This document shows positions 19,982 to 29,454 of a stretch of DNA of 64,000 nt, in pieces; the first letter of the stretch is position 1, and each line of letters begins with the position of its first letter. The notes beneath the pieces are model-generated. The model did not search any database. It was not told the DNA's origin and worked only from the letters and a program-made list of their open reading frames with translations. Origin of the DNA: a bacterium HR28. GTDB lineage: Bacteria > Chloroflexota > Chloroflexia > Thermomicrobiales > Thermomicrobiaceae. The position numbers were made by a program, and so were the translations under genes. The stretch covers positions 62,001-126,000 of the forward strand of contig BEIE01000001.1 of the NCBI GenBank assembly GCA_002898255.1, read 5' to 3'.

Positions 19982-22810
19982 ATGGCAGAAACCGTTTCAC
20001 TGCCTGAGAGCATCGAACAGTTCTCGACGTTCTATCCGTTTCAATTCGATCCCTTCCAGCTGCAGGCGATGCTCGCTTTTCTGGAGGGGCGATCAGTCAT
20101 GGTTGCCGCACCGACCGGGACTGGAAAGACCGTCGTTGCGGAGTTCGGGGTCTATGAGACGTTCCGGCGCGGTGCGCGGGTGATGTACACAACGCCGATC
20201 AAGGCACTGAGCAACCAGAAGTTCCGCGATCTCCGAGCAATCTACGGTGAGAACGTCGGTCTTTTGACCGGCGACGTGACTGAGAACCCGCGTGCGCCGA
20301 TCCTGGTCATGACCACTGAGGTCCTGCGCAACATGCTGCTCCAGACTCCGTGGGAGCTGGATAGCGTCGAGTGTGTCATCTTCGACGAAATTCACTATCT
20401 CGCCGATCCCGAGCGCGGTACGACCTGGGAAGAATCAATCATCCTCTGCCCTGAGCACATCCAACTGATTTGCCTTTCGGCGACCGTTTCCAATGCCCAA
20501 GAGATCGCCGACTGGATCAGCCGCACGCATCGGCCAATCGAACTGATTGTCCACACGGAGCGAGCGGTGCCGCTCGCCCTCTGGTACTTCTACGATAAGA
20601 AGCTACGCCTCGTCATCGATCACCACGGCCGGCAAGTCGCAGACTACTCAAACGTCGGCGGAGAGATCCGTGCGCTCATGAGTCGTGGCGGCCTCACTGC
20701 TGAGCGTCGGCGTGAGGCTGAAGAGGCCGAGCCACCGCCCTGGGAGATTATCCAAGCCCTTGCAGCTGAGGACATGCTGCCGGCCATTTACTTCCTGTTT
20801 AACCGCCGGGACTGTGAGGATTACGCGACGCGCCTGGCGATGATGCGCGTGAACCTCGTGCGGGATCGTGCGACACGACAACGGATCGCCCAGGTCGTCG
20901 AGTCTTTTCTGGCCAGTCTCCGTCCGGAAGACCGCGAACTTGGGCAAGTACAGACAATCGTCCAGCTCGCGAACAAAGGGATCGGCTTCCACCATGCCGG
21001 GTTACTCCCGGTGCTGAAGCAACTGGTGGAGGTGCTCTTCACTGAAGGGTTAATGAAGGTCGTCTTCGCGACCGAAACGCTGGCACTCGGAGTCAACATG
21101 CCGGCACGGACCGTCGTTATCGGCCGCATGACCAAATGGGACGGCCGCCGACGGCGTCTCTTGACCCCCAACGAGTTCCAGCAGATGGCTGGCCGGGCTG
21201 GTCGCCGCGGTATCGACGAACGCGGCAATATCGTCGTCCCTTACAGCCCCTGGATCACCTTCAAGGAAGTACTGGCAGTCGCGACTGGGGAGCTCGAGCC
21301 GGTTCGTTCCGCGTTCACCATTCGTTACAACACGGTACTCAACCTCTGGGATCCACCCCGCGGCGACCGCGTACGCCAGCTCTTCCAGGAGAGTCTTGCG
21401 CAGTACCAGGCGGCGCAGCGCGTCCGCATGCTTGAAGAAGAAATCCTGGAAATCGGTCGAGAAATCGAGGCGATTCCGCGCGGATGCCTCATTGGCCTCG
21501 ATGGAGACGAACTCCTGTATGACTATCGCAACGTCGTCGCCCAGCTCAACCACGCCAAGAGCCAGGAACGGCATCTTGAGCACGATCTGGCGCAACTGGT
21601 GGCCGACCTCGACGATCGCCCCTGGGCGGTTCCTGCTCGCCCCGTACTTCGGCGCTTGATCCGCGAAATGGCTCCGGGGACACCGTTGCATACCCGCGAG
21701 CGGGGCTGGGTGCTGTTCCTGAACCGGCTCCCCTACGGGGGGATCGCGCTCGTCCTCACACGCGAGGGTGCGGCCGAGCTCCTGACCGAATATCGGCAGA
21801 TCGACTATGTCCCGCACGATGTCGAACCGGTACCAGTACCGGAGGCGCTCGCCCAGCTGTCCGAGCCAGTCAGCGATGTGCGTGGAATTGTGAGCGATGA
21901 AGCGCTCGCAGCGATTTGGCACGCCGTTGACCAACGAGAGCTACCCAATCTCGACGCCATGCTCGCCGAGTACCGTCGCCAGCTCGAGGAGCGGATGGCA
22001 CCAGAGCGGCGTCGGCTTGAAGAACGGCTCAGCGCTGTCCGCCAAGCGGTCCACGAGTTGACCCAGCAGCGCTTCCAGCATCCTTGCCACGCTTGCCACC
22101 GGCGCAAGGAACATCAGCGCAACCTCCAACGCATTGCCCGGCTCGAGCAGGAGCGCGCGGAACGAGAAACCCAACTGGGACGCGAGATCGCTGCCGAGGA
22201 GCGGCGTATCCGCGAGCTCCTGCGTGGTATCCGGAATGTGCTCGAGTATTTCGGCTATTTGCACCGAGGGTATCCGACCAATAAGGCTGATACTTTGGCG
22301 GACATCTTTGACACCAACGGACTGATTATCTGTGAGATGATCGACCGAGACTTCTTCAAGGGGCTCGACCCTCCGGATGTCGCTGAGGTCTTCTCCTGGT
22401 TCGCCTTCGACCGAGAGGCACGCTTCGCCAATCACTTCACGCTACCCACGAAGCTTGTGCTCCTACGGCGCCGCCTGGAGAGTTTGGAGCAGGAGGTCTT
22501 CGAGATCGAGCGGCGCAATGGTCTTGCGCTCTCGACCGGCCATCACGAAGGGTTCTACGGCGCAATGCGCGCGTGGTGCAACGGCGCCACGATGGCGGAA
22601 CTTATCGAGCTGATTGAGCTAAGCGAGGGCGATCTCGTGCTGACCTTTAACAAGACGCTCGACTTGATGCGACAAGTCCGCGAGATGCTGGAGAAGCTCT
22701 ACCCCGACCATCCGCTGCGCTGGTCTATCGCAGCGGCCGAAGCTCTCGCTCGCCGCGACATCATCGAGCAGTCGCTCATGATTGGACTGTTACCCCCCGT
22801 CGGCACATGA
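19982..22810 (+). CDS. Ski2/Mtr4-like DExH-box helicase
   Basis: About 942 aa SF2 helicase of the Ski2-like group (as HelY of actinobacteria). Motif I APTGTGKT, Ia TTPIKALSNQKFRDL, II FDEIHYLAD, III LSATVSNAQE, then QMAGRAGRRGID (motif VI). A Cys/His cluster HPCHACHRRKEHQRN sits in the C-terminal helical region, as in HelY-type proteins, and the C-terminus carries the DSHCT-like helical domain (IIEQSLMIGLL). Role likely RNA processing or decay. ATG 19937 is also in frame, but TATACT at 19930-19935 would put the transcript start after it, so ATG 19982 is preferred. The last 35 nt overlap lipB on the other strand. Confidence 0.9.
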   Translation: MAETVSLPESIEQFSTFYPFQFDPFQLQAMLAFLEGRSVMVAAPTGTGKTVVAEFGVYETFRRGARVMYTTPIKALSNQKFRDLRAIYGENVGLLTGDVTENPRAPILVMTTEVLRNMLLQTPWELDSVECVIFDEIHYLADPERGTTWEESIILCPEHIQLICLSATVSNAQEIADWISRTHRPIELIVHTERAVPLALWYFYDKKLRLVIDHHGRQVADYSNVGGEIRALMSRGGLTAERRREAEEAEPPPWEIIQALAAEDMLPAIYFLFNRRDCEDYATRLAMMRVNLVRDRATRQRIAQVVESFLASLRPEDRELGQVQTIVQLANKGIGFHHAGLLPVLKQLVEVLFTEGLMKVVFATETLALGVNMPARTVVIGRMTKWDGRRRRLLTPNEFQQMAGRAGRRGIDERGNIVVPYSPWITFKEVLAVATGELEPVRSAFTIRYNTVLNLWDPPRGDRVRQLFQESLAQYQAAQRVRMLEEEILEIGREIEAIPRGCLIGLDGDELLYDYRNVVAQLNHAKSQERHLEHDLAQLVADLDDRPWAVPARPVLRRLIREMAPGTPLHTRERGWVLFLNRLPYGGIALVLTREGAAELLTEYRQIDYVPHDVEPVPVPEALAQLSEPVSDVRGIVSDEALAAIWHAVDQRELPNLDAMLAEYRRQLEERMAPERRRLEERLSAVRQAVHELTQQRFQHPCHACHRRKEHQRNLQRIARLEQERAERETQLGREIAAEERRIRELLRGIRNVLEYFGYLHRGYPTNKADTLADIFDTNGLIICEMIDRDFFKGLDPPDVAEVFSWFAFDREARFANHFTLPTKLVLLRRRLESLEQEVFEIERRNGLALSTGHHEGFYGAMRAWCNGATMAELIELIELSEGDLVLTFNKTLDLMRQVREMLEKLYPDHPLRWSIAAAEALARRDIIEQSLMIGLLPPVGT

Positions 22811-23504
22811 GCCGGGGGCGTACCGCCGCGAGCGAGTCGACCGGCTCTGGATCTAGCCAGACCTCGCGCTGGAAACGGCGCGCAAAGGCGGCCAACCAGT
22901 GGTGGAGAACCTCGTCGAGTTCGACCCGGTACCCAAGAAGTCGCGTCAGCGAAGTCACCCCTCGGTCGGGAATCCCACAAGGCACGATCCACCCGAATGG
23001 TTCGAGGTCGGTCGTGACGTTTAAGGCGAACCCGTGATAGGTGACGCCGTGATGGATCGCGATCCCGATGGCAGCAACCTTCTCGTGACCAACCCAGACA
23101 CCCGGATGCGCCGGGTCGAGTACTCCCTGGATCCCGTAAGTCGCCAGCACGTCGAGGATCGTTCCCTCCAGTTGCTCCACGAAGCGGCGCACCCGGCGTT
23201 GTCCCTCGCCCAGGCGAAGGATGACATAGGCGACGAGCTGCCCCGGTCCATGGTATGTCACGTCCCCACCGCGGTCAGTCACATAGTACGGAATACCGCG
23301 CGCCGCAAGCCAGTCGAGCGGGATCCGGAGGTGATGGGTACCGCCGCGCCGCCCCGTCGTGAACGTTGGCGGGTGCTCGAGCACGAGCACAACATCGGGT
23401 ATTTCATCGAGCCGACGAGCTGCAGCGAGCGACCGTTGGAGTTCCCACGCGGCGCGGTAGTCGACTTGCCCGAGGCGCAGCGCAATCACTGGCTCACTCG
23501 GCAC
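22776..23504 (-). CDS. lipB: Lipoyl(octanoyl) transferase
   Basis: 242 aa; moves octanoyl from acyl carrier protein to lipoyl domains. Signature RGGDVTYHGPGQLVAYVIL, catalytic Lys in HEKVAAIGIAI, catalytic Cys in WIVPCGIPDRGVTSL. The end is convergent with and overlaps the helicase gene. Start GTG 23504 overlaps the lipA stop by 11 nt. With lipA it gives the canonical de novo lipoylation route, separate from the ligase of the sulfur operon. Confidence 0.95.
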   Translation of the reverse strand: MPSEPVIALRLGQVDYRAAWELQRSLAAARRLDEIPDVVLVLEHPPTFTTGRRGGTHHLRIPLDWLAARGIPYYVTDRGGDVTYHGPGQLVAYVILRLGEGQRRVRRFVEQLEGTILDVLATYGIQGVLDPAHPGVWVGHEKVAAIGIAIHHGVTYHGFALNVTTDLEPFGWIVPCGIPDRGVTSLTRLLGYRVELDEVLHHWLAAFARRFQREVWLDPEPVDSLAAVRPRLMCRRGVTVQS

Positions 23505-24417
23505 TGTCCCTCACCCCCTGCTGAAGCCGGCGTGCTCGGTACCGCTCGTACTGCTCTTTTGCATGATAGGACGAACGAACGAGCGGGCCGGCCTCGACGT
23601 AGACATAACCCAGTTCTTCCTCACCGATGCGGCGCAGCTCCTCAAACTCCTCGAGCGTGTAATAGCGATGCAGTGGGTAGTGACGTGGCGTTGGCGGGAG
23701 ATACTGGCCGATGGTCAGGATCTCGACACCAACCTCGCGCAAGTCCTGCATAACGGAGACAAGCTCGTCCCAGGTTTCCCCCATCCCTACGATCACGCCC
23801 GATTTCAACGCAATGTCCGGATCCATCGCCTGGATCTGCCGAAAGAGTTCGAGGCTACGGCCGTAGTCGTCCCACGGCTGGATACGCCGGAAGAGGCGTG
23901 GAACCGTCTCCACGTTGTGCGCGATCACTTCCGGTCGTGCCTCGACCACCGTACGGAGTGCCTCCCAGTTCCCCTGAAAATCCGGAATCAGGACCTCAAT
24001 CCCACAGGACGGAATACGCGCACGGATCTCTCGGACTGTCGCGGCGAAGATCGCTGCTCCCCCGTCCGGGAGATCATCCCGGTTGACAGAGGTGATCACA
24101 GCGAAGTCCAACCCAAGTCGTTCGACTGCTTCGGCCACTCGACGCGGTTCGTCCCAGTCGACCGTACCTGTGCGCCCCCAGCGGACATTACAGAAGCGAC
24201 AAGCTCGCGTGCAGCGGTCGCCCAAGATCATGAATGTGGCGGTCCGCTGATTCCAGCACTCATAGATGTTCGGGCACCGCGCCTCCTGGCAAACGGTATG
24301 GAGCCCCTCCTGGAGGACAAGACGGCGCAGTTCTACGTAGTTCGGCCCGTGCTCGCGACGCACCCGGAACCAGTCGGGCTTCTTCTGGAGGAGAATCGGT
24401 TGTCGTGCCGTTGTCAT
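23494..24417 (-). CDS. lipA: Lipoyl synthase
   Basis: 307 aa radical-SAM enzyme inserting two sulfurs into octanoyl groups. Radical SAM motif CTRACRFCNV, and the auxiliary cluster motif CQEARCPNIYECW (CX4CX5C). The C-terminal RSSYHA supplies the Ser ligand. The frame extends to 24591 but ATG 24417 has AAGGAGG upstream and overlaps the GNAT stop by 4 nt. Confidence 0.96.
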   Translation of the reverse strand: MTTARQPILLQKKPDWFRVRREHGPNYVELRRLVLQEGLHTVCQEARCPNIYECWNQRTATFMILGDRCTRACRFCNVRWGRTGTVDWDEPRRVAEAVERLGLDFAVITSVNRDDLPDGGAAIFAATVREIRARIPSCGIEVLIPDFQGNWEALRTVVEARPEVIAHNVETVPRLFRRIQPWDDYGRSLELFRQIQAMDPDIALKSGVIVGMGETWDELVSVMQDLREVGVEILTIGQYLPPTPRHYPLHRYYTLEEFEELRRIGEEELGYVYVEAGPLVRSSYHAKEQYERYRARRLQQGVRDSAE

Positions 24418-24914
24418 GCCACGCCTCCTTCTGCCTCCCGTGGCCGGAGCTCCAGTTCCATAAGCTGATGCTCGATATGCGCCATGTAGAAGGGTCGTCC
24501 GATTGGGCGGAAACCAAGTTTCTGATAGAAACCGAGCGCGTGTGTCTGTGCGTTGAGGGTGACGATACGCGCTCCATGCTCGCGCGCCCACCGAATGAGA
24601 TAGTGCATTACTGCGCGCCCGACGCCCTGACCACGATAGGGCTTACGCACCGCGACCCAGGCGATCTGCGCTTCGTCACCCCAGAGTGATACCCGCCCGG
24701 TGCCGACCGCCTGGCCGTCCATCCAGGCAAGCACGTTCAGACTGTGCTCGTCTTCCGGGAAGTCTCGTACCCAGGTCGTCAGGTGTTGCTCTTGGTCGAA
24801 CACCTCCCGCCGAATCTCGTACACCAGCTCGAGTTCTTCCGGTGTACGCACTGGCTCGACGTCTATCGCGTGCGATTCTGAGGAGGGCCGGGCATCTGGC
24901 TCAACGCTGGTCAT
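24414..24914 (-). CDS. ElaA-like GNAT N-acetyltransferase
   Basis: 166 aa. Acetyl-CoA pyrophosphate loop VRKPYRGQGVGRAVMHYLI and the ending TLNAQTHALGFYQKLGFRPIG, with EIRREVFDQEQHLTTW at the N-terminus, resemble the ElaA/YjcF group. Substrate unknown. Overlaps argH and lipA by 4 nt on each side, so it is part of the argH-lipA-lipB operon. Confidence 0.88.
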   Translation of the reverse strand: MTSVEPDARPSSESHAIDVEPVRTPEELELVYEIRREVFDQEQHLTTWVRDFPEDEHSLNVLAWMDGQAVGTGRVSLWGDEAQIAWVAVRKPYRGQGVGRAVMHYLIRWAREHGARIVTLNAQTHALGFYQKLGFRPIGRPFYMAHIEHQLMELELRPREAEGGVA

Positions 24915-26368
24915 GGGAATTCCTCGCTCAGCAAACGCGCGAACGCCTTATCAATCCGCTGCCGCTCCTGCTGGAGCCACCCAGCTGTGCGCTCGAGTTC
25001 GCTGCGACTCGCTTCTAGTGCCCTGGCAACATGCTCTGGTCCTGTCCCTCCTGGATGCTCTCGCGCTCGGACGGCATCCCAGACCGTGCGGGGGAAGACA
25101 ACCTCGGCGAGGCGTGGGTGGAAGCGGGCGAGCTCGTCGGCGGCCAGCTCACCAAACGTCTTACCTTCTGCAATGCAGTAAGCGACCAGTCGACCGACCG
25201 CCTCGTGAGCTTCACGGAACGGCACACCGGCGCGCACGAGCGCGTCGGCGACATCTGTCGCCAACGTGAACCCTTGCTCTGCCGCAGTGTGCATTCGCTC
25301 GCGGTCGATGCGGAGCGTGCGGAGCATCGGCGGGAGCACGCGGAGGAGCAGGGCGACCGTGTCCAAAGCGTCAAAGACACCTTCTTTGTCCTCTTGGAGA
25401 TCCTTGTTGTAGGCGAGGGGCAAGCCTTTCACGACTGTGAGAAGGCCGATGAGATGCCCGAAGACACGACCACTCTTGCCGCGCAAGAGCTCTGCTACAT
25501 CTGGATTCTTCTTCTGCGGCATGATCGATGAGCCGGTTGCGAACGCGTCGTCGAACTCGATAAAGCCGAACTCGCTGCTTGACCAGAGCACCAGCTCCTC
25601 AGCGAGCCGCGAGAGGTGCGCCATAAGAATGGCTAGATCAGCGAGGAACTCGAGCGCGAAGTCCCGGTCAGAAACGGCATCAATGCTGTTCTCGAGGATA
25701 CCGTCCATCGCCAAGAGCTCAGCCACGAACGCACGGTCGATCGGGTACGGGACACCGGCCAGCGCTCCCGAGCCAAGGGGTGAGCGGTTGACACGCCGGT
25801 AGAGCTCCTGCAACCGAGCCAGGTCGCGCGCCAGCATCGCGACGTAGGCGTGCAGGTGATGAGCGAGGAGAAGCGGCTGGGCACGCTGGAGGTGCGTATA
25901 TCCTGGAAGCACGACGTCGCAGTGTTCGTTAGCCAGGTCGAGCAGGGCTCGACCGGTCTCGACAATCCCCTCGCCGACCTCGAGGATGGCCTCACGCATC
26001 CAGAGCCGGAAATCAAGCGCTACCTGATCATTGCGACTGCGGGCCGTATGGAGACGCCCAGCCGCCGCGCCGATGAGCTCGCGCAGTCGGCGCTCGACGC
26101 TGAGATGGATGTCTTCGTCGGCCAGGCGGAACTCAAAGCGTTCCTCTTGGATCTCCTGGAGGATTGCGCGGAGGCCCCGCGCAATCGCCCGCGCATCCTC
26201 CAGGGGCACAATCCCTTGCCGCGCCAGCATCGTCACGTGGGCGAGCGATCCGAGGATATCGTGCCTTGCTAAGCGACGATCGAAGGGAAGCGACGCGTTC
26301 AGCTGGTCGACCAGCTCATGGGTCGGCTTCTGGAAGCGCCCACCCCAAAGCTTCGTCCCTCCGCTCAT
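24911..26368 (-). CDS. argH: Argininosuccinate lyase
   Basis: 485 aa fumarase/aspartase-superfamily enzyme, last step of arginine synthesis (argininosuccinate to arginine and fumarate). N-terminus KLWGGRF, catalytic segment GYTHLQRAQPLLLAHH, DFALEFL, and family signature GSSIMPQKKNPD with the catalytic Ser. Somewhat longer than the common ~460 aa, with the extra at the C-terminus. argG is not in the window. Confidence 0.96.
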   Translation of the reverse strand: MSGGTKLWGGRFQKPTHELVDQLNASLPFDRRLARHDILGSLAHVTMLARQGIVPLEDARAIARGLRAILQEIQEERFEFRLADEDIHLSVERRLRELIGAAAGRLHTARSRNDQVALDFRLWMREAILEVGEGIVETGRALLDLANEHCDVVLPGYTHLQRAQPLLLAHHLHAYVAMLARDLARLQELYRRVNRSPLGSGALAGVPYPIDRAFVAELLAMDGILENSIDAVSDRDFALEFLADLAILMAHLSRLAEELVLWSSSEFGFIEFDDAFATGSSIMPQKKNPDVAELLRGKSGRVFGHLIGLLTVVKGLPLAYNKDLQEDKEGVFDALDTVALLLRVLPPMLRTLRIDRERMHTAAEQGFTLATDVADALVRAGVPFREAHEAVGRLVAYCIAEGKTFGELAADELARFHPRLAEVVFPRTVWDAVRAREHPGGTGPEHVARALEASRSELERTAGWLQQERQRIDKAFARLLSEEFP

Positions 26369-27369
26369 TCCCCTCCCTCTTTCCCGAGGGTGACAACAGC
26401 GATGCGTTCCTCTCCAGTGTCATCCACATCCACAATCGTCGTGCGGAGCTCAGGCGCCACGACGTTATGCCCTTCCGCTACGAGAACGCGATGCAGCGCC
26501 ACCACGGCTGTCTCCAACATGGCGTCGTCCGGCTCGCGTGTGGTCAGCCGCTGCAGTGCCAAGCTGGGCCAAAGCAAGAGACGCACCGCAGGGAGATGAA
26601 ACCAGCGCGCACCGAGCCTGATGAGCTCATAGGCAAGGGCCGCGATGACCGGGATCAAGGCAACACGCGAGACGAGACGCCAGACGAGCGAGGGCCAGCC
26701 GAGAAAAGCGAAGATAACGACCGAGAGTGCGACGACGACCAAGAGAAACCCCGTCCCACAGCGCGGGTGCAGCACGCTCTGGGGGCGTGCCCCCTCCACG
26801 GTGATCGGGAACCCTTGCTCCCAGGCATGAATCGTCTTGTGTTCGGCACCGTGATAGCCGAAGACGCGGGCAATGTCCGACGTACGACCGATCAGGGCAA
26901 GATATCCGAGCAGAATGCCAAGGCGCATCGTACCCTCGACCGCGTGAATGGCCCAAGTGGTGCTAATCCACCGGTCGAGCAGGCTCGCGATGCCAAGCGG
27001 TAGCAGGAAGAAAAGTCCAACTGAGAGCGTAAGCGACAGAGCGACTGTGCCCCAGAGGAATCCGCGGAACGATCCGGAACTGGAACGTTGCTCCTCGACG
27101 CTGAGCTCCGGATCATACCGGACAGCCACCTGTGCAGAGAAGACGAGCGCGCGGATGCCAAGGACAAGCGTATCCCAGAGCGCGAAGACACCTCGGACAA
27201 ATGGCACGCCGCGGAGACGTGCTGCCCAGCGCCGGGGATCGAGTGACTGCTCCCAGACCGCGATCCGTCCGTCCGGCAGGCGCACCGCGGTCGCCATATG
27301 GCGGACGCCGCGCATCATCACGCCTTCAAGGACTGCCTGGCCACCGTAGATCGAGCGCTCGCCCGCCAC
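26365..27369 (-). CDS. DUF1385 integral membrane protein
   Basis: About 334 aa. The conserved N-terminal block YGGQAVLEGVMMRGVRHMATAVR and the internal GYHGAEHKTIHAWEQG, followed by HPRCGTGFLLVVV, are the diagnostic DUF1385 motifs. About four membrane segments. Function unknown; it often neighbours prfA/prmC or rpmE in other bacteria, which is not the case here. GTG 27384 is in frame, but GTG 27369 has GGAGTGAGG upstream and gives the usual family start. Confidence 0.85.
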   Translation of the reverse strand: MAGERSIYGGQAVLEGVMMRGVRHMATAVRLPDGRIAVWEQSLDPRRWAARLRGVPFVRGVFALWDTLVLGIRALVFSAQVAVRYDPELSVEEQRSSSGSFRGFLWGTVALSLTLSVGLFFLLPLGIASLLDRWISTTWAIHAVEGTMRLGILLGYLALIGRTSDIARVFGYHGAEHKTIHAWEQGFPITVEGARPQSVLHPRCGTGFLLVVVALSVVIFAFLGWPSLVWRLVSRVALIPVIAALAYELIRLGARWFHLPAVRLLLWPSLALQRLTTREPDDAMLETAVVALHRVLVAEGHNVVAPELRTTIVDVDDTGEERIAVVTLGKEGGE

Positions 27370-27405
27370 TGCCTCACTCCACACTGCGCCCGATACATCA
27401 AGCTG

Positions 27406-27414
27406 ATTCTACCA
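27406..27414 (-). promoter_or_regulatory. Extended -10 element upstream of DUF1385
   Basis: Read leftward: TGGTAGAAT, an extended -10 (TGnTAnnaT), with no recognisable -35. It places a start about 30 nt upstream of the DUF1385 start, and would drive the DUF1385-argH-GNAT-lipA-lipB operon. Confidence 0.4.
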
Positions 27415-27660
27415 TCACCTTACTGACCCCCCGAGAACGCAGCACCACGCTTGTGCCGCTCAGAGCGGCGGATCTCACTGCACAACAGGAGGGTGCGCCC
27501 GCCTGTCCCGGAGAACAAGCGGGAAGCGAACGGATAGACCGAGATGTGATGCTTACGGCGCGGCAAGCCGGGTTGGTGTTACTCCCCAAGTCGACGACCG
27601 CCAACGACCGCCTCACGCCCGCACATTAGGCAGGGTAAGGGCGAACGCAGGTGTCAGCGG

Positions 27661-29454
27661 TCACCACACAAGAACAGGCCACGTAAATCCCATCTGTTGG
27701 TCAATACCGGTGTCAAGCCGACCGTTGCCGTTCACGTCCCAGAAAAGGCTAAAGCTGACTGGAGCGGAAGCACCGCCCGGACCACAGATCCAAGCACTCC
27801 GATCCACTGAGAAGACCGCCCCGCTCGACACAGTCACCGTGTCGGCGACAACATCAATCGTCGACTCATCCCGCCAAGGTCGGGAGGCCGCACCAGGGGG
27901 CTCGGAACACGGACTCCAAGAGGCGGATGGGAGCCAGGGCGGGCTGCCAGCCCACGGGTCCGGCGGATCGTTGATCTCGTAGAGGACACGGAGCTGCGCA
28001 GCCGGAGCCCCGGCAGGTAGTGTGACTTGGAGCTGCAGCGTTGTGCGGATATCGGGGGTAGTTGTAGCCCCGGGACAGTCAGTGTTATAGCCGTTATACG
28101 TTTGGAAAGGTATTGCTCCACACGGCAGCGGGATTACGAACAAAAATGCCGGCTCGTTCGTTCCACCACCATTGACGACGTCCGACCGATCGACTGTGAA
28201 ATCGACGAACCGGACGAAGGTCACCCACAGCGTCGTCGCAGCGCAGCTATCGTCAGCCGAGCGACCAGGCCTGCCGTCGGTCTCGGCGCACGGTCGGAGC
28301 CCCACTGCGCCGCCGTCTGAGCCAACGAGATCGCGGAATCGCAAGGGATTAGAGCGGAACTGCCCACTCCCGTCAGCATTGATCGCACCAGTACAGCGCG
28401 GATCACCTGTCAAGCCGTCAACTTGGTCGCCGGTCGAGATCGCCACTTGGCAGAGGTAGACGCTGCCACTGACCCCGGCCCCGGCCTCATTGCGCAGCGT
28501 CCCGCGTACAACGAACTCATCAGCGGCCAGCGGCGGAACCGCCTCACCCAGCACACGCACGCTCGGCCCGTCGACCTCCGCGCTCACCTCGCGTCGGGCC
28601 AGCCCAGGTGTCGGAGTTGGAGTAGGGCGAGATCCACCACCAGCCGTCAGCATGGCAAGGATCTCGCGCGCGATATGCCCTTGGAGGACGTCCAGCCGCT
28701 CTGGAATATCACCCGGATGGTGCTCCAGGCGCACGCGCTCGAACCACTGCGTTGTTACTCCGTTGTGTGTCGCATCACCAAGTTCAGCAGCGAAATACTG
28801 TTCGGTCAACGGATAGCCAAACATGAGCAAGCCACCATAGTTCTCCCAGTATTGGAGGAACGGCGGGCAAAGGTTGTGCCGTGTCTCCGGGAAGTAGCGA
28901 CAGCCGGAGCGCGGCTCGCTTGGGTCAATCGCCGATTGCGGCGGGACACTCGGCATACGGTGTCCGGCACCGACCCAGCCGCTCCCAGCTCCATCAGGTG
29001 GTCGGACGCCGCTCGTTAGCATAGCCAGGATCTCCCGTGCAATGTGTCCCTGCAGCACGTCCAGTCGCTCTGGAATGTCACCCGGATGGTGTTCCAAGCG
29101 AGCGCGCTCAAACCACTGTGTCGTCACACCGTTGTGTGTCGCGTCGCCCAACTCCGGCGCGAAATAGGCTTCGGTCAGGGGGTATCCGAACATTAAGAGG
29201 CCACCAAAGCGATCCCAGTATTGCAGGAATGGTGGACAGAGGTTGTGCCGCGTCTCTGGGAAGTAACGGCAGCCGGACCGCGGCTCGGCTGGGTCAATCG
29301 CCGATTGCGGCGGGACGCTCGGCATGCGGTGTCCTTCACCGACCCACTGTGCAGCAGCTTGCGGCAAAACGACGGCGAGTGTGGTTGTGAGAGCGAACAG
29401 GACAGTGAGCCAACGAACCCAGCGGCGCGACCTCGACGGCAGGGCGAGCGGCAT
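27661..29454 (-). CDS. Secreted protein with duplicated GYPLTE repeat and EF-hand-like tail
   Basis: 597 aa, exported (KR-rich start, hydrophobic core, AAAQ at residue 36). Two nearly identical modules follow, residues 37-147 and 160-270, each reading WVG.GHRMPSVPPQ, a Cys-containing CRYFPETRHNLCPPF, GGLLMFGYPLTE and REILAML. A Pro/Thr linker leads to a Cys-rich beta-type region of about 300 aa ending with a calcium-loop-like DVNGNGRLDTGID. This HN...F..YW...GYPLTE repeat recurs in surface proteins of Chloroflexota; it may bind cell wall or ligand, but its function is unknown. No enzymatic motif seen. Confidence 0.8.
   Translation of the reverse strand: MPLALPSRSRRWVRWLTVLFALTTTLAVVLPQAAAQWVGEGHRMPSVPPQSAIDPAEPRSGCRYFPETRHNLCPPFLQYWDRFGGLLMFGYPLTEAYFAPELGDATHNGVTTQWFERARLEHHPGDIPERLDVLQGHIAREILAMLTSGVRPPDGAGSGWVGAGHRMPSVPPQSAIDPSEPRSGCRYFPETRHNLCPPFLQYWENYGGLLMFGYPLTEQYFAAELGDATHNGVTTQWFERVRLEHHPGDIPERLDVLQGHIAREILAMLTAGGGSRPTPTPTPGLARREVSAEVDGPSVRVLGEAVPPLAADEFVVRGTLRNEAGAGVSGSVYLCQVAISTGDQVDGLTGDPRCTGAINADGSGQFRSNPLRFRDLVGSDGGAVGLRPCAETDGRPGRSADDSCAATTLWVTFVRFVDFTVDRSDVVNGGGTNEPAFLFVIPLPCGAIPFQTYNGYNTDCPGATTTPDIRTTLQLQVTLPAGAPAAQLRVLYEINDPPDPWAGSPPWLPSASWSPCSEPPGAASRPWRDESTIDVVADTVTVSSGAVFSVDRSAWICGPGGASAPVSFSLFWDVNGNGRLDTGIDQQMGFTWPVLVW
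28645..29346 (-). repeat. Tandem duplication of ~330 bp inside the secreted protein gene
   Basis: Two copies, 29346-29014 and 28977-28645, separated by a 36-nt spacer. Their products differ at only about a dozen of 111 residues (for example WDRFGG versus WENYGG), implying a fairly recent duplication or ongoing gene conversion. Confidence 0.85.
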
